Assembly: GCA_024680445.1 (NCBI GenBank)
Contig: JAILCJ010000072.1
Location: 1 to 24,800 of the forward strand
Direction: 5' to 3'
DNA: 24,800 nucleotides
From: Campylobacter sp.
GTDB lineage: Bacteria > Campylobacterota > Campylobacteria > Campylobacterales > Campylobacteraceae
The notes under the pieces are model-generated. The model worked only from the letters and a program-made list of their open reading frames with translations, was not told the origin of the DNA and did no database searches. The translations under genes were made by a program, and so were the position numbers. Shown piece after piece: positions 16,627 through 23,540 of this stretch (within the stretch, counting starts at the first letter, position 1; every line of letters begins with the position of its first letter).

Positions 16627-16995
16627 ATGATAAAAAAATTCATGATTAGTGCAGCACTTGCTGGCGTAGTTTTCGCACAAGGTGGTTTTGTAGATACTAA
16701 CGATAAAATCAACATAGATCCACGTTATAAATTGATAAATGCCACAGAAGCAAAAACCCTTGCAGATGATACAAAGGTTGTGATTAAAGGCAAGATAGTA
16801 AAAAAACTTGGTGGTGATAAATACGAATTTGTAGACGATAAAGGCGATAAAATAACAGTCGAGATAGACGACGATGATTTTCGCGGTCAAACTATCAATA
16901 AAAATACAATAATTCGCATAAAAGGCGAGATCGATAAAGATGAAAATAGCACAAAAATCGATGCAGATTGGCTAGAACTCGCATGCAACAAGTAA
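16627..16995 (+). CDS. Periplasmic BOF (YgiW/YdeI-like OB-fold) protein, array copy 3
   Basis: A 122-residue third paralogue. The start is ATG 16627, after GAAAGGATAT; an upstream in-frame TTG at 16612 precedes the ribosome binding site and is rejected. The signal peptide is the same as in the other copies. The mature protein begins QGGFVDTNDK, and the OB-fold core is almost that of copy 2. The C-terminus differs: LELACNK replaces LEIAIVEW, which leaves one cysteine near the end. The copy-specific tail marks the downstream edge of the duplication. The 58-base spacer before ppa contains a separate promoter-like box. Confidence 0.9.
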   Translation: MIKKFMISAALAGVVFAQGGFVDTNDKINIDPRYKLINATEAKTLADDTKVVIKGKIVKKLGGDKYEFVDDKGDKITVEIDDDDFRGQTINKNTIIRIKGEIDKDENSTKIDADWLELACNK

Positions 16996-17020
16996 TTATT
17001 GCATTTCTTGGCTAAATTGC

Positions 17021-17026
17021 GATAAT
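17021..17026 (+). promoter_or_regulatory. Probable -10 element of ppa
   Basis: GATAAT in the context ATTGCGATAATCAAT lies 27 bases before the ppa ATG. It would give a leader of about 20 bases containing AAAAAGGAC. It suggests that ppa can be expressed independently of the BOF array. Confidence 0.45.
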
Positions 17027-17053
17027 CAATTCATTTAAAAAAGGACAAAAAAC

Positions 17054-17572
17054 ATGAATATTTCTAAGATAAAAGTTGGTTCAAACCCAGATAAAATCAA
17101 TGCCGTTATCGAAATTCCTTACGGCTCAAATATCAAATATGAGATCGATAAAGATAGCGGTGCTGTCGTAGTTGATAGGGTTATGTACTCGGCCATGTTT
17201 TATCCAGCAAATTACGGCTTTGTGCCAAACACTCTTGCAGATGACGGCGATCCGGCAGATATACTCGTGCTTAACGAATATCCACTTCAAGCAGGTGCCG
17301 TCATACCTTGCCGACTTATCGGCGTTTTGGTCATGGAGGACGAAAGTGGCATGGACGAAAAGCTTTTAGCCGTGCCAGTAAGCAAGATAGATCCGAGATA
17401 TGATAAGATAAAAGGGCTTGATGACCTACCAAAAATCACCCTTGATCGTATCAAAAATTTCTTTGAAACCTACAAAATGCTAGAACCGGGCAAATGGGTA
17501 AAAGTCAAAGATTTCGCGGACGCAAAAACCGCACAAGCCATACTAGATAAAGCTATCAAAAATTACAAATAA
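17054..17572 (+). CDS. ppa: Inorganic pyrophosphatase (family I)
   Basis: Soluble cytoplasmic enzyme hydrolysing pyrophosphate to drive biosynthetic reactions. The 172-residue protein shows the metal-binding signature D-G-D-P-A-D at 64-69 (DDGDPADILVL), the early IEIPYGSNIKYE block and YPANYGFVPNTL. Its length fits bacterial family I enzymes. AAAAAGGAC lies upstream of ATG 17054. In C. jejuni, as I recall, ppa is directly next to adk; here the BOF array lies between them. Confidence 0.96.
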   Translation: MNISKIKVGSNPDKINAVIEIPYGSNIKYEIDKDSGAVVVDRVMYSAMFYPANYGFVPNTLADDGDPADILVLNEYPLQAGAVIPCRLIGVLVMEDESGMDEKLLAVPVSKIDPRYDKIKGLDDLPKITLDRIKNFFETYKMLEPGKWVKVKDFADAKTAQAILDKAIKNYK

Positions 17573-17576
17573 CAAA

Positions 17577-17591
17577 GGGGGCTAAGCCCCC
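17577..17591 (+). terminator. GC-rich hairpin after ppa
   Basis: GGGGGC and GCCCCC form a 6-bp all-GC stem with a TAA loop, starting four bases after the ppa stop. A run of T does not follow directly (CTAACTCATTT), so intrinsic termination may be inefficient. The position, between ppa and the convergent minus-strand gene, fits a terminator. The hairpin can form from either strand. Confidence 0.65.
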
Positions 17592-17654
17592 CTAACTCAT
17601 TTAAAATTAAATTATAAAATTTGCTTTAAAAATTTAACTCTTGGATAAAATTTA

Positions 17655-18068
17655 TCAATCAATAACCCAAATAAGTTTTTTGCCAAATCCTAAAGTATTA
17701 TCGGTATATTTTATCCATGTAAGTTTTATCTCATAAATTTCAGCTTTCATAGCAAGAGCAAATGGAAACTTTTTAAAATACTCTGCATATTTTTCTGCCT
17801 TTTTCATTATGCCACGAAACTGAACACCTTGAATTTTTACAAGGCCTTGATTATTATAAGCTATCGCTCCACTTACTTTATCGCAATATTTTAAACTTTG
17901 TATATGCGAACTTTCGGCTCCTCCAGCTAACAATAGTCGCAAATTTTTTTCATCAAAAGCATAATAAGCACTAGACGCATAAGGCAAAGAATTTTCATCA
18001 AGAGTGCAAAGACATAAAAGTTCTTGAAAGTGTAAAAATTTGATTATTTTAGAATCTAAATTCTGCAT
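17655..18068 (-). CDS. Pyridoxamine 5'-phosphate oxidase-fold protein (YhbP-like)
   Basis: A 137-residue soluble protein with the split-barrel flavin-binding fold pattern. The N-terminal LLCLCTLDENSLPYASSAYYAFDE resembles YhbP/PNPOx-like proteins (xTxxxxxPxxxxxxYxxD). It is followed by SHIQSLKYCDKVSGAI and IQGVQFRG, and ends in WIKYTDNTLGFGKKLIW. Family members bind FMN or haem, but the substrate cannot be read from sequence. It is downstream of, and one base apart from, the DUF1294-like gene on the same strand, so the two are probably co-transcribed. Confidence 0.8.
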   Translation of the reverse strand: MQNLDSKIIKFLHFQELLCLCTLDENSLPYASSAYYAFDEKNLRLLLAGGAESSHIQSLKYCDKVSGAIAYNNQGLVKIQGVQFRGIMKKAEKYAEYFKKFPFALAMKAEIYEIKLTWIKYTDNTLGFGKKLIWVID

Positions 18069-18069
18069 T

Positions 18070-18453
18070 TTACGCTTCTTTTCTAATAAAATTTTGCAAA
18101 AATTGACTTATAAAATCAAAATTTAACACTACAAAACAAATTATTATGAGCCATAAAAGTAAAAATCCAAGCTGTAAAAAAGTAAATTTATCCCAAACAA
18201 ATTTGCGAAAAATAAGCATGGCTAAAATTCCGCCTATAACCCCACCGATAAGCGAAAAATACGCTATCGCACCGATTTTTACATAATCTGGCAACAAGCC
18301 TTTAAAAAATAAAGTATTCATCACAAAAGCCAAGATATTTGCCAAAATAAAATAATACCCTATCACGGCAAAATCCGCATAAAACGAGTGCAAAATAAAG
18401 CTAAGAACGGTAATAAAAAAGAGCAGAAAAACCCTGATTCCAAAACAACACAT
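18070..18453 (-). CDS. DUF1294-like small inner-membrane protein
   Basis: A 127-residue hydrophobic protein with about four membrane spans. The central block (YVKIGAIAYFSLIGGVIGGILAM, then IFRKFVWDKFTF) resembles DUF1294 proteins, in which a GG-xx-GG helix is followed by a basic loop and an aromatic helix. The function of that family is unknown. I chose ATG 18453 because AAAAGGAT lies four bases upstream; the longer TTG start at 18471 would precede that site. It is followed by the oxidase-fold gene and is divergent from the 171-residue gene. Confidence 0.75.
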   Translation of the reverse strand: MCCFGIRVFLLFFITVLSFILHSFYADFAVIGYYFILANILAFVMNTLFFKGLLPDYVKIGAIAYFSLIGGVIGGILAMLIFRKFVWDKFTFLQLGFLLLWLIIICFVVLNFDFISQFLQNFIRKEA

Positions 18454-18509
18454 TTTTATCCTTTTTGGCAATTTTATATAATTTTTGCTTTATAAAAGTG
18501 AAAATTTGT

Positions 18510-18515
18510 CGATAT
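18510..18515 (+). promoter_or_regulatory. Possible sigma-28 (FliA) -10 box before the 171-residue gene
   Basis: CGATAT lies 21 bases before the ATG at 18537, preceded by TAAAAG at 18493-18498. CGATWT is, from memory, the -10 core of Campylobacter FliA promoters. The spacing to the TAAA-like box is shorter than in enteric sigma-28 promoters. A sigma-70 TATAAT at 18477-18482 in the same divergent spacer is an alternative. Confidence 0.4.
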
Positions 18516-18536
18516 AGCACGAACAAGGAGGGTAAA

Positions 18537-19052
18537 ATGAATACAAATTTAACAGCCGCAGGCAGTTACAATAACATGGATTTTCAAATTCAAACTAGCT
18601 CTGGTGATAAGCTAAGCCTTTCGATGTTTCATAACCAAAGCCTAAAAATGCAAAAGACACAAGGCGATGGTTTTAGTTCTCAAACTCTTACTTTAAGCCG
18701 TGCTTATGGCTATGAATTTGAGTATGAAGGCAACGGACTTGATGCAAATGATATCAAAGAAATTCAAGAAGCCATGAAGCTTATACAACCAAGCATTGAT
18801 AAATTTATGGAAAATATCCAAAATGGCTTTAATTATTCAAATGGCGATATCGAAAATCTCGCAAACGAACTTAAAAAAGATATGCCACAAAGCCTAGATC
18901 TTAACAAAGCAAACGCTATATCAAAACACACACTAGACCTTTTTGATAGACTTTTAGAGCAACACAAAGCCGATCAGCAGTTGCTTGAAAAAACAAAAAG
19001 ACTTTTTGATACTTTGCTTGATGATACGAATAAATTTTCGTATTATGTTTAA
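18537..19052 (+). CDS. Conserved-type soluble protein of unknown function, possibly flagellar co-regulated
   Basis: I do not recognise a domain. The 171-residue protein has no signal peptide or membrane span. Residues about 14-60 are Ser/Thr/Gln-rich and probably beta-stranded (FQIQTSSGDKLSLSMF, SQTLTLSRAYGYEFEYEG). The rest is largely helical (about 66-165), rich in Leu, Asp and Lys with heptad-like spacing, ending in FSYYV. It contains no P-loop. ATG 18537 follows a very strong AAGGAGGG site, and the frame upstream is noncoding. The gene lies near dut on the same strand. In C. jejuni the dut neighbour Cj1450 is, as I remember, flagellum co-regulated and may be the counterpart. A sigma-28-like box supports this weakly. 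Confidence 0.8.
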   Translation: MNTNLTAAGSYNNMDFQIQTSSGDKLSLSMFHNQSLKMQKTQGDGFSSQTLTLSRAYGYEFEYEGNGLDANDIKEIQEAMKLIQPSIDKFMENIQNGFNYSNGDIENLANELKKDMPQSLDLNKANAISKHTLDLFDRLLEQHKADQQLLEKTKRLFDTLLDDTNKFSYYV

Positions 19053-19123
19053 AATTTGATAAAAATCGAGAAATTATAAAGCTTGATTTTTTAAATTAAA
19101 TTTGATTTTTTATCAAATTTTGG

Positions 19124-19174
19124 TGCAATTTTAGCCTTGAAATTTTAAATTTCTTGCTAAAAATTGCACTTTTT
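19124..19174 (+). terminator. Probable intrinsic terminator of the 171-residue gene
   Basis: TGCAATTTTAGC (19124-19135) pairs with GCTAAAAATTGCA (19156-19168) with one bulged base. The loop itself contains GAAATTT/AAATTTC. CTTTTT follows directly. It lies about 70 bases after the stop at 19052. Confidence 0.55.
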
Positions 19175-19217
19175 AAGGCTGGGATTGATTTTTTGCTTGA
19201 AATTTGATTTTTGCTTT

Positions 19218-19243
19218 TAAAAATAAAAATCCACAGGGTGGAT
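19218..19243 (-). terminator. Possible terminator of the small zinc-ribbon gene
   Basis: On the minus strand, ATCCAC and GTGGAT form a short stem around a 3-base loop, directly followed by TTTTTATTTTT. The stem is only 6 bp, and it lies about 180 bases beyond the stop at 19426, so the assignment is tentative. Confidence 0.4.
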
Positions 19244-19256
19244 AAAGCCAAATTTA

Positions 19257-19309
19257 AAAATCAAATTTGAAAAAGCCAAAACATTAAAATCAAATTTGAA
19301 AAATCCAAA
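19257..19309. repeat. Two-copy 24-base direct repeat
   Basis: Bases 19257-19280 and 19286-19309 match at 23 of 24 positions, separated by five bases. Each unit contains the palindrome TCAAATTTGA followed by a run of A and a CC dinucleotide. There are only two units, so it is not a CRISPR array. Confidence 0.75.
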
Positions 19310-19425
19310 GAGTAAATTCAAATTTCAAATTTTTATGCCAAATTTATCAAATTTCGCTTTTTGACTAAGAATTTTTGGCAATTTATGTCAGCAAAAATTT
19401 AGCAAGAAAGCAAATTTATCAAATT

Positions 19426-19623
19426 TTAGTTTTCAAGTTCGTTTTTGATCTCATCGTTTGACTTTACGACCGAGCCAGAGCCGTGAATCACGCTTGGCAA
19501 ACAAACCGTGCAAATGCTTACTTCTTCGCCATTTTTATGTGCGTGGATAAAAACAGCGTCGGCGTCTTCGCTACTTTTAAGACCGCAAACATTGCAGACT
19601 TCAATGTTTTCGTATTTCATCAT
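19426..19623 (-). CDS. Small zinc-ribbon-like protein of unknown function
   Basis: A 65-residue acidic protein with two CxxC pairs (CNVC near residue 10 and CTVC near residue 38), spaced as in a zinc ribbon or knuckle, plus an intervening HAH. No signal peptide. Nothing else identifies a function; metal binding is inferred. AAAGGGAG lies just upstream of two adjacent ATG codons (19623 and 19620), and the second has the better spacing, so the true protein may be 64 residues. A clean -10 (TATAAT) precedes it. As I recall, C. jejuni also has a small minus-strand gene near dut. The coding sequence is less AT-rich than the neighbouring spacer, which supports it being real. Confidence 0.78.
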   Translation of the reverse strand: MMKYENIEVCNVCGLKSSEDADAVFIHAHKNGEEVSICTVCLPSVIHGSGSVVKSNDEIKNELEN

Positions 19624-19646
19624 TTCTCCCTTTGATTTTTGCGAAA

Positions 19647-19652
19647 ATTATA
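19647..19652 (-). promoter_or_regulatory. Probable -10 of the small zinc-ribbon gene
   Basis: TATAAT on the minus strand in the context TTAGCTATAATTTTCG lies about 24 bases before ATG 19623, allowing a leader of about 17 bases with the AAAGGGAG site. Confidence 0.6.
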
Positions 19653-19711
19653 GCTAAAATCAAAGACAAAAATGATGATTTGTATCAATTGCCAAAATTT
19701 ATCAAATTCGC

Positions 19712-19717
19712 TATAAT
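19712..19717 (+). promoter_or_regulatory. Probable -10 of dut
   Basis: TATAAT in the context TTCGCTATAATGCGCG lies 20 bases before the dut ATG. It leaves a leader of about 13 bases that contains AAAAAGGAAAA. Confidence 0.65.
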
Positions 19718-19737
19718 GCGCGCGAAAAAGGAAAAAT

Positions 19738-20433
19738 ATGAACGAAAAAAACATTATCTTATCTATGTTAGAATTACAACAAAGTCTAAATGACGAAACT
19801 AACGGGCTTGGCTGGGAAAACGGCTACACCAAACAAGACAAACTCATCTCGTGGAGACGTTGCATTTATATGGAGTGTGCCGAACTTATCGACAGCTTTG
19901 CATGGAAACATTGGAAAAATATAAAAGCCCCAACGGATACGCAAAATTTGAGAGTTGAAGTCGTTGATATCTGGCACTTTGTAATGAGTTTGGCCTTGCA
20001 AAAATACTGCATTAGCGGACTTGGCGATATAGAAAAACTTGCTGATGATATTTGTATGACAAATGGTTTTGATGAGTTTTGCAAAGAGCCAATGGTAGTC
20101 GAAAATGAAAGCATTTACGAGATAATGAACGATATTGAAATGCTTATACACGAAACTAGCGGTTTTCAAAATGACTTGTTTGCGATACTAAAAATCTACT
20201 TTTCTATGGCTTTAAAATGCGGTGTAAATTTGCTTTCGCTTTATGAGTGCTATATCGCAAAAAATGTACTAAACCGCTTTCGCCAAATAAACGGCTACAA
20301 AGAGGGCACTTATAAAAAAATTTGGAACGGACTCGAAGATAATGTCGTGATGAGCGAGATTTTGGCATCTGGTGTATTAAATGCGGATGAGATTTACAAA
20401 GAACTAGCCAAACGTTACGCTCAAGTGAAATGA
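19738..20433 (+). CDS. dut: Dimeric all-alpha dUTPase
   Basis: Hydrolyses dUTP (and often dUDP) to dUMP and keeps uracil out of DNA. It belongs to the all-alpha NTP pyrophosphohydrolase superfamily rather than the trimeric beta-fold dUTPases. In 231 residues the expected metal-binding helices are visible: E46-x-x-E49 with D52 (YMECAELIDSFAWKHWK) and E74-x-x-D77 (VEVVDIWHF), with GWENGYTKQDKLISWRR before them as the substrate block. This is the dUTPase type of C. jejuni. The A+GGA ribosome binding site and a clean -10 lie upstream. The EI24-type gene follows after 139 bases. Confidence 0.93.
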   Translation: MNEKNIILSMLELQQSLNDETNGLGWENGYTKQDKLISWRRCIYMECAELIDSFAWKHWKNIKAPTDTQNLRVEVVDIWHFVMSLALQKYCISGLGDIEKLADDICMTNGFDEFCKEPMVVENESIYEIMNDIEMLIHETSGFQNDLFAILKIYFSMALKCGVNLLSLYECYIAKNVLNRFRQINGYKEGTYKKIWNGLEDNVVMSEILASGVLNADEIYKELAKRYAQVK

Positions 20434-20572
20434 TTTTATCATTTGCAAATTTGATAAAGAGTTTAAATTTGGGCTTTTTAAATACATCAAATTTGATAGG
20501 CTTACTTTTATGGCGAATTTATGGTTAATAGCAAGGTAAAAAAACCTAAGATTTAAAATTTTTGGATAGAAA

Positions 20573-21325
20573 ATGAAAGAAATTTTACAAATCATCTCTC
20601 TTAGTAGAAAAGATTTTTTTACAAAAAAATTTATCGTCCTTAGCATTTTGCCTTTGATTTGTAGCGTGATCTTGCTAGGAATCGGCGTTATTTGGGTGGG
20701 TAATGAATTTGGCGAAATTCTTACACAAGCACTTCAAAGCGGTGATTTCGGCTGGTTTGATCTTTCGTCTTATAGTTTTATAATGAGCATTATCAGTCAC
20801 GGTATCGTGCATTGGGCTATCTCGGCGATGTTTTACGCATTGGCAAGTTATTTAATGCTTATGCTAAGCATAATCGTTGCACTTTTTATAGCCGGTTTTT
20901 TAACGCCTATCATCACGAAAGAAATCAACCAAAGACATTACAATCTCGATATAACGCCCATAAATACAAGCAAAGTCATCAAACTATCTCTTGGTGTAGC
21001 TTTGCGATTTTTAGGCATTTTGTGCCTATGTTTGCCTTTTATGTTCGTGCCATTTTTGCACTTTATCACCATAAATATCCCATTTTTTTATCTTTATCAC
21101 AAATTTATGCTTATAGATCTTGGCTCAAACACCTTAAATGAAAACAAATTTGAATTGGCTTGGCTTGAAAACGGAGGATTGAAATTTAGCGTATCGGCCT
21201 TTGTTTTTTATGTGATTTCGCTTGTCCCTTTGCTCGGACTTGCTTTTCAAATTTACTTCATCATATTTTTCTCACATATTTTATTTAGACGAAATAGCAG
21301 ATTCTTAGAAGCAAAAGTGTTTTAA
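20573..21325 (+). CDS. EI24/CysZ-like integral membrane protein
   Basis: A 250-residue protein with about five or six membrane segments (around 20-45, 65-85, 90-115, 140-175 and 205-240). It has the EI24-type arrangement: a long amphipathic N-terminal part, a glycine/proline turn after the second hydrophobic block (IAGFLTPIITKEINQRHY), and a C-terminal FFSHILFRRN segment. EI24/CysZ relatives are channels or sulfate permeases, but the cargo here cannot be stated. It lies downstream of dut on the same strand, as I recall in C. jejuni. GGATAG before ATG 20573 is a weak ribosome binding site. The stop is 62 bases from the convergent fabH stop. Confidence 0.82.
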   Translation: MKEILQIISLSRKDFFTKKFIVLSILPLICSVILLGIGVIWVGNEFGEILTQALQSGDFGWFDLSSYSFIMSIISHGIVHWAISAMFYALASYLMLMLSIIVALFIAGFLTPIITKEINQRHYNLDITPINTSKVIKLSLGVALRFLGILCLCLPFMFVPFLHFITINIPFFYLYHKFMLIDLGSNTLNENKFELAWLENGGLKFSVSAFVFYVISLVPLLGLAFQIYFIIFFSHILFRRNSRFLEAKVF

Positions 21326-21387
21326 AATATTGATAAAAAATTAGTGTTTTTTTGGAATTTTAAATTTGCAAGAGCCAAATTTGATAG

Positions 21388-22386
21388 CTATTTGATACCA
21401 TCTCCGCCGAATTTTAACAAGGCCGAACCCCATGTAAAACCACCACCAAAAGCGTCTAGCAAGAGCAAAGAACCTTTTTGTATTCGTCCGTCTTCATAGG
21501 CGTCATTTATAGCCATAGGTATGGATGCTGAACTTGTGTTGCCGTATTTTTGAACGGTCAAAACGCACTGCGAATCGTTAAAATCAAGTCTTTGTCTAAC
21601 CGCATCAATGATACGAATATTTGCTTGATGAGGGATGAAAAAGTCTATATCAGCACTCGTGATATTGTTTCGTTCTATCGTGCTTATCACATCTGCACTA
21701 AGCGTTGTAACGGCTCGTTTAAAGACTTCATTACCGCTCATATGTATGAAATTTAAGCGATTTTTTAGATTTTCTTCGTTTGCTGGATAAACCCCTGCAA
21801 AACCCGGTGTCATTAGCAAATCCGACTGAGTACCGTCGCTTGCCGTATGCACATCGATGATCTCGTTTTCATCGCTTGCACTAACCACTGCTGCACCGGC
21901 TCCGTCGCCAAACAAGACGCAAGTGCTTCTATCGGTAAAATCAACTATATTGCTTAATTTTTCTGCGCCTATGATTAAAACATTTTTTTTCACACCGCTT
22001 TGTACAAAGGATTTTGCAAGTTCAAGCAAATAAATAAAACCCGTGCAAGCTGCCGATATATCAAAGGCTGTTATCCCGTGTCTTAAACCCAATTTTGCCG
22101 AAATTTTACACGCCGTTGATGGCATACAAAAATAATCCGGACTAATGGTAGCACAAATAACCGCGTCTATCTCGCTTTTATCTAGCCCTGAACGTTTTAT
22201 CGCAAGACTTGCAGCCTTGGTGCCAAGATCGCTAGTTAGTTCATCTGTGGCGATTCTACGCTCTTTGATACCAGTACGTTTTACTATCCACTCATCGCTT
22301 GTATCGACCATTTTTTCAAGGTCGAAATTTGTTAAAACTTTTTTGGGTACATAAGCTCCGATAGATATAAGTGAGGCTTTTGGCAT
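21388..22386 (-). CDS. fabH: 3-oxoacyl-ACP synthase III (FabH)
   Basis: Starts fatty acid chain synthesis by condensing acetyl-CoA with malonyl-ACP. The catalytic triad is complete in 332 residues: C114 in [11 protein letters not shown]253 in [10 protein letters not shown] and N283 in [11 protein letters not shown]. The CoA-binding [12 protein letters not shown] block is at 33-44. The ATG at 22386 directly abuts the plsX stop (TAAATG), which implies coupled translation and matches the widespread plsX-fabH pairing. Confidence 0.97.
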   Translation of the reverse strand: MPKASLISIGAYVPKKVLTNFDLEKMVDTSDEWIVKRTGIKERRIATDELTSDLGTKAASLAIKRSGLDKSEIDAVICATISPDYFCMPSTACKISAKLGLRHGITAFDISAACTGFIYLLELAKSFVQSGVKKNVLIIGAEKLSNIVDFTDRSTCVLFGDGAGAAVVSASDENEIIDVHTASDGTQSDLLMTPGFAGVYPANEENLKNRLNFIHMSGNEVFKRAVTTLSADVISTIERNNITSADIDFFIPHQANIRIIDAVRQRLDFNDSQCVLTVQKYGNTSSASIPMAINDAYEDGRIQKGSLLLLDAFGGGFTWGSALLKFGGDGIK

Positions 22387-23379
22387 TTATTTACTTTGAA
22401 AGCTCGAAATTTCGTCTTCGATGATTTTATTTATATTTGAATCGGCAAATTTGATAGCTTGAAAAATTGCATTTTTTATAGCTTTGGCATTACTTTTTCC
22501 ATGACTAATTATGACACAACCATTTACGCCAAGCAGTGGTGCACCGCCGTATTCATCATAACTGACTTGTTTTTTAAGGGTTGAAAAAACTTTTCTCATA
22601 AGTACAGAGCCGACTATGGCTGTTGGGGATTTTTTAACTTCTTTTTTTATGATTTTTGTGATAGCTTCTGCGACACCTTCGCTAGTTTTTAGCAAAATAT
22701 TGCCTATAAATCCATCACAAATTACCACATCAACGCTTCCGTCAAATACTTGTCCGCCTTCAGCATTTCCGTAAAAACCATCAAGTCTAGATATAAGTTC
22801 AAAGGCTTCTTTGCTAACTTCATTGCCTTTGCTTTTTTCTTCGCCATTTGATAAAAGCCCTAGTTTTGGCTTTTTGCGTTTTAGAATTTCTTTTGCATAA
22901 GCTTCGCCCATTATCGCAAACTGAAACAAATTTTCGCTTTTACAATCAACATTTGCACCAACATCAAGCACAAGAGTGCTAGTTTTTTGTGAATTTGGCA
23001 TAAGAGTTGCGATAGCTGGTCGCATTATACCTTTGAGTCTGCCTAGTTTTAATGTAGCCAAACTCATGGATGCACCGCTGTGACCGGCTGAAACTACTGC
23101 ATCTACCTTTTTTTCTTTTGCAAGTTCGATAGATTTATAAATAGTGCTTTCTTTGCGTTTTAAAGCGTCTGTTGCTCCGTCACTCATAGATATGACATCG
23201 CTAGCTTCGACAAAAGTCATTTTTTTCATAAATTTAGCTGGAATTAGTGGTTTGATAACAGAACTATCACCGACTAAAACAGCTTCAAATTCTTTGACCC
23301 TAAGGGCTTCGATGACACCTTCAATGATAGGCTCGGCACCGAAGTCTCCGCCCATAGCGTCAATGGCGATTCGAACCAT
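22387..23379 (-). CDS. plsX: Phosphate acyltransferase PlsX
   Basis: Converts acyl-ACP to acyl-phosphate for phospholipid synthesis. The 330-residue protein starts with the family signature [14 protein letters not shown] and contains [21 protein letters not shown] and a DVGANVDCK block, then [20 protein letters not shown] 23379 is three bases after the rpmF stop, and its GGAG ribosome binding site lies inside the end of rpmF. It belongs to the ndk-yceD-rpmF-plsX-fabH unit. Confidence 0.97.
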   Translation of the reverse strand: MVRIAIDAMGGDFGAEPIIEGVIEALRVKEFEAVLVGDSSVIKPLIPAKFMKKMTFVEASDVISMSDGATDALKRKESTIYKSIELAKEKKVDAVVSAGHSGASMSLATLKLGRLKGIMRPAIATLMPNSQKTSTLVLDVGANVDCKSENLFQFAIMGEAYAKEILKRKKPKLGLLSNGEEKSKGNEVSKEAFELISRLDGFYGNAEGGQVFDGSVDVVICDGFIGNILLKTSEGVAEAITKIIKKEVKKSPTAIVGSVLMRKVFSTLKKQVSYDEYGGAPLLGVNGCVIISHGKSNAKAIKNAIFQAIKFADSNINKIIEDEISSFQSK

Positions 23380-23382
23380 TTT

Positions 23383-23529
23383 TTAATATTCTCCTGTTGT
23401 TTTGTTAATGCGGTGTGGCATTTTCCACGAGCCGTCTTTATCCTTAACAGGTACTGGAAGTGTTACTTTATAGTGAGTTCTACGCTTTGCTGCACGCGTA
23501 TGACTAACTCTTCGCTTAGGTACTGCCAT
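23383..23529 (-). CDS. rpmF: 50S ribosomal protein L32
   Basis: A 48-residue basic protein read on the minus strand. It begins [17 protein letters not shown] and continues [18 protein letters not shown] to end KTTGEY. The opening MAVPKRRxSxxR is diagnostic of L32. The C. jejuni order yceD-rpmF-plsX-fabH is kept. There are no zinc-binding cysteines, so this is the zinc-independent form. AAAGGAGTAAAAC precedes ATG 23529. The stop is three bases before plsX. Confidence 0.96.
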   Translation of the reverse strand: MAVPKRRVSHTRAAKRRTHYKVTLPVPVKDKDGSWKMPHRINKTTGEY

Positions 23530-23540
23530 GTTTTACTCCT

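Larger units (their letters stand above)
15829..16995 (+). repeat. Three-copy tandem gene array (period 396-402 bases)
   Basis: The three BOF genes and their spacers repeat head to tail, with starts 396 and 402 bases apart. The two internal spacers are 27 bases each and match at 25 positions. Bases 16396-16467 of copy 2 equal 16795-16866 of copy 3 over 72 bases. The signal-peptide region is nearly identical in all three. This points to relatively recent duplication or continuing gene conversion. Confidence 0.92.
19053..19425. other. AT-rich intergenic region with many CAAATTTG words, no gene seen
   Basis: No convincing gene is visible in these 373 bases. They hold repeated AAATTTGA/TCAAATTT words in both orientations, a 9-bp inverted repeat AAATTTGAT/ATCAAATTT (19098-19120), a terminator-like structure (19124-19174), a minus-strand terminator candidate (19218-19243) and a 24-base direct repeat. 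It may be a decayed segment or an accumulation of lineage-specific short words. Confidence 0.6.

Noticed and set aside
16573..16890. Minus-strand reading frame of 105 codons over BOF copies 2 and 3
   Set aside because: It is a mirror of the paralogous genes, rich in Phe/Tyr/Cys from the Lys/Asp-rich sense strand, with no start signal.
16983..17004. Hairpin at the end of the BOF array as a terminator
   Set aside because: ATGCAA and TTGCAT give a 6-bp stem with a ten-base loop that overlaps the stop codon, and no T-run follows.
18467..18488. Sigma-54 promoter (GG...GC) before the 171-residue gene
   Set aside because: GG and GC are 18 bases apart instead of 10, and the conserved flanking bases are missing.
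18537..19052. ATP/GTP-binding (P-loop) function for the 171-residue protein
   Set aside because: No GxxxxGK[ST] motif is present; the closest stretch, SSGDKLS, does not fit.
19257..19309. CRISPR-like repeated 24-mer
   Set aside because: There are only two units with a five-base spacer, in AT-rich noncoding DNA, and no cas genes in the window.
19786..20169. Minus-strand reading frame of 127 codons inside dut
   Set aside because: It is antisense to a well-supported dUTPase, has no ribosome binding site, and its codons mirror the dUTPase frame.
21335..21353. A-run/T-run hairpin between the EI24-type gene and fabH as a bidirectional terminator
   Set aside because: The stem would be only A-T pairs (AAAAAA/TTTTTT) with a six-base loop and is too weak to call.
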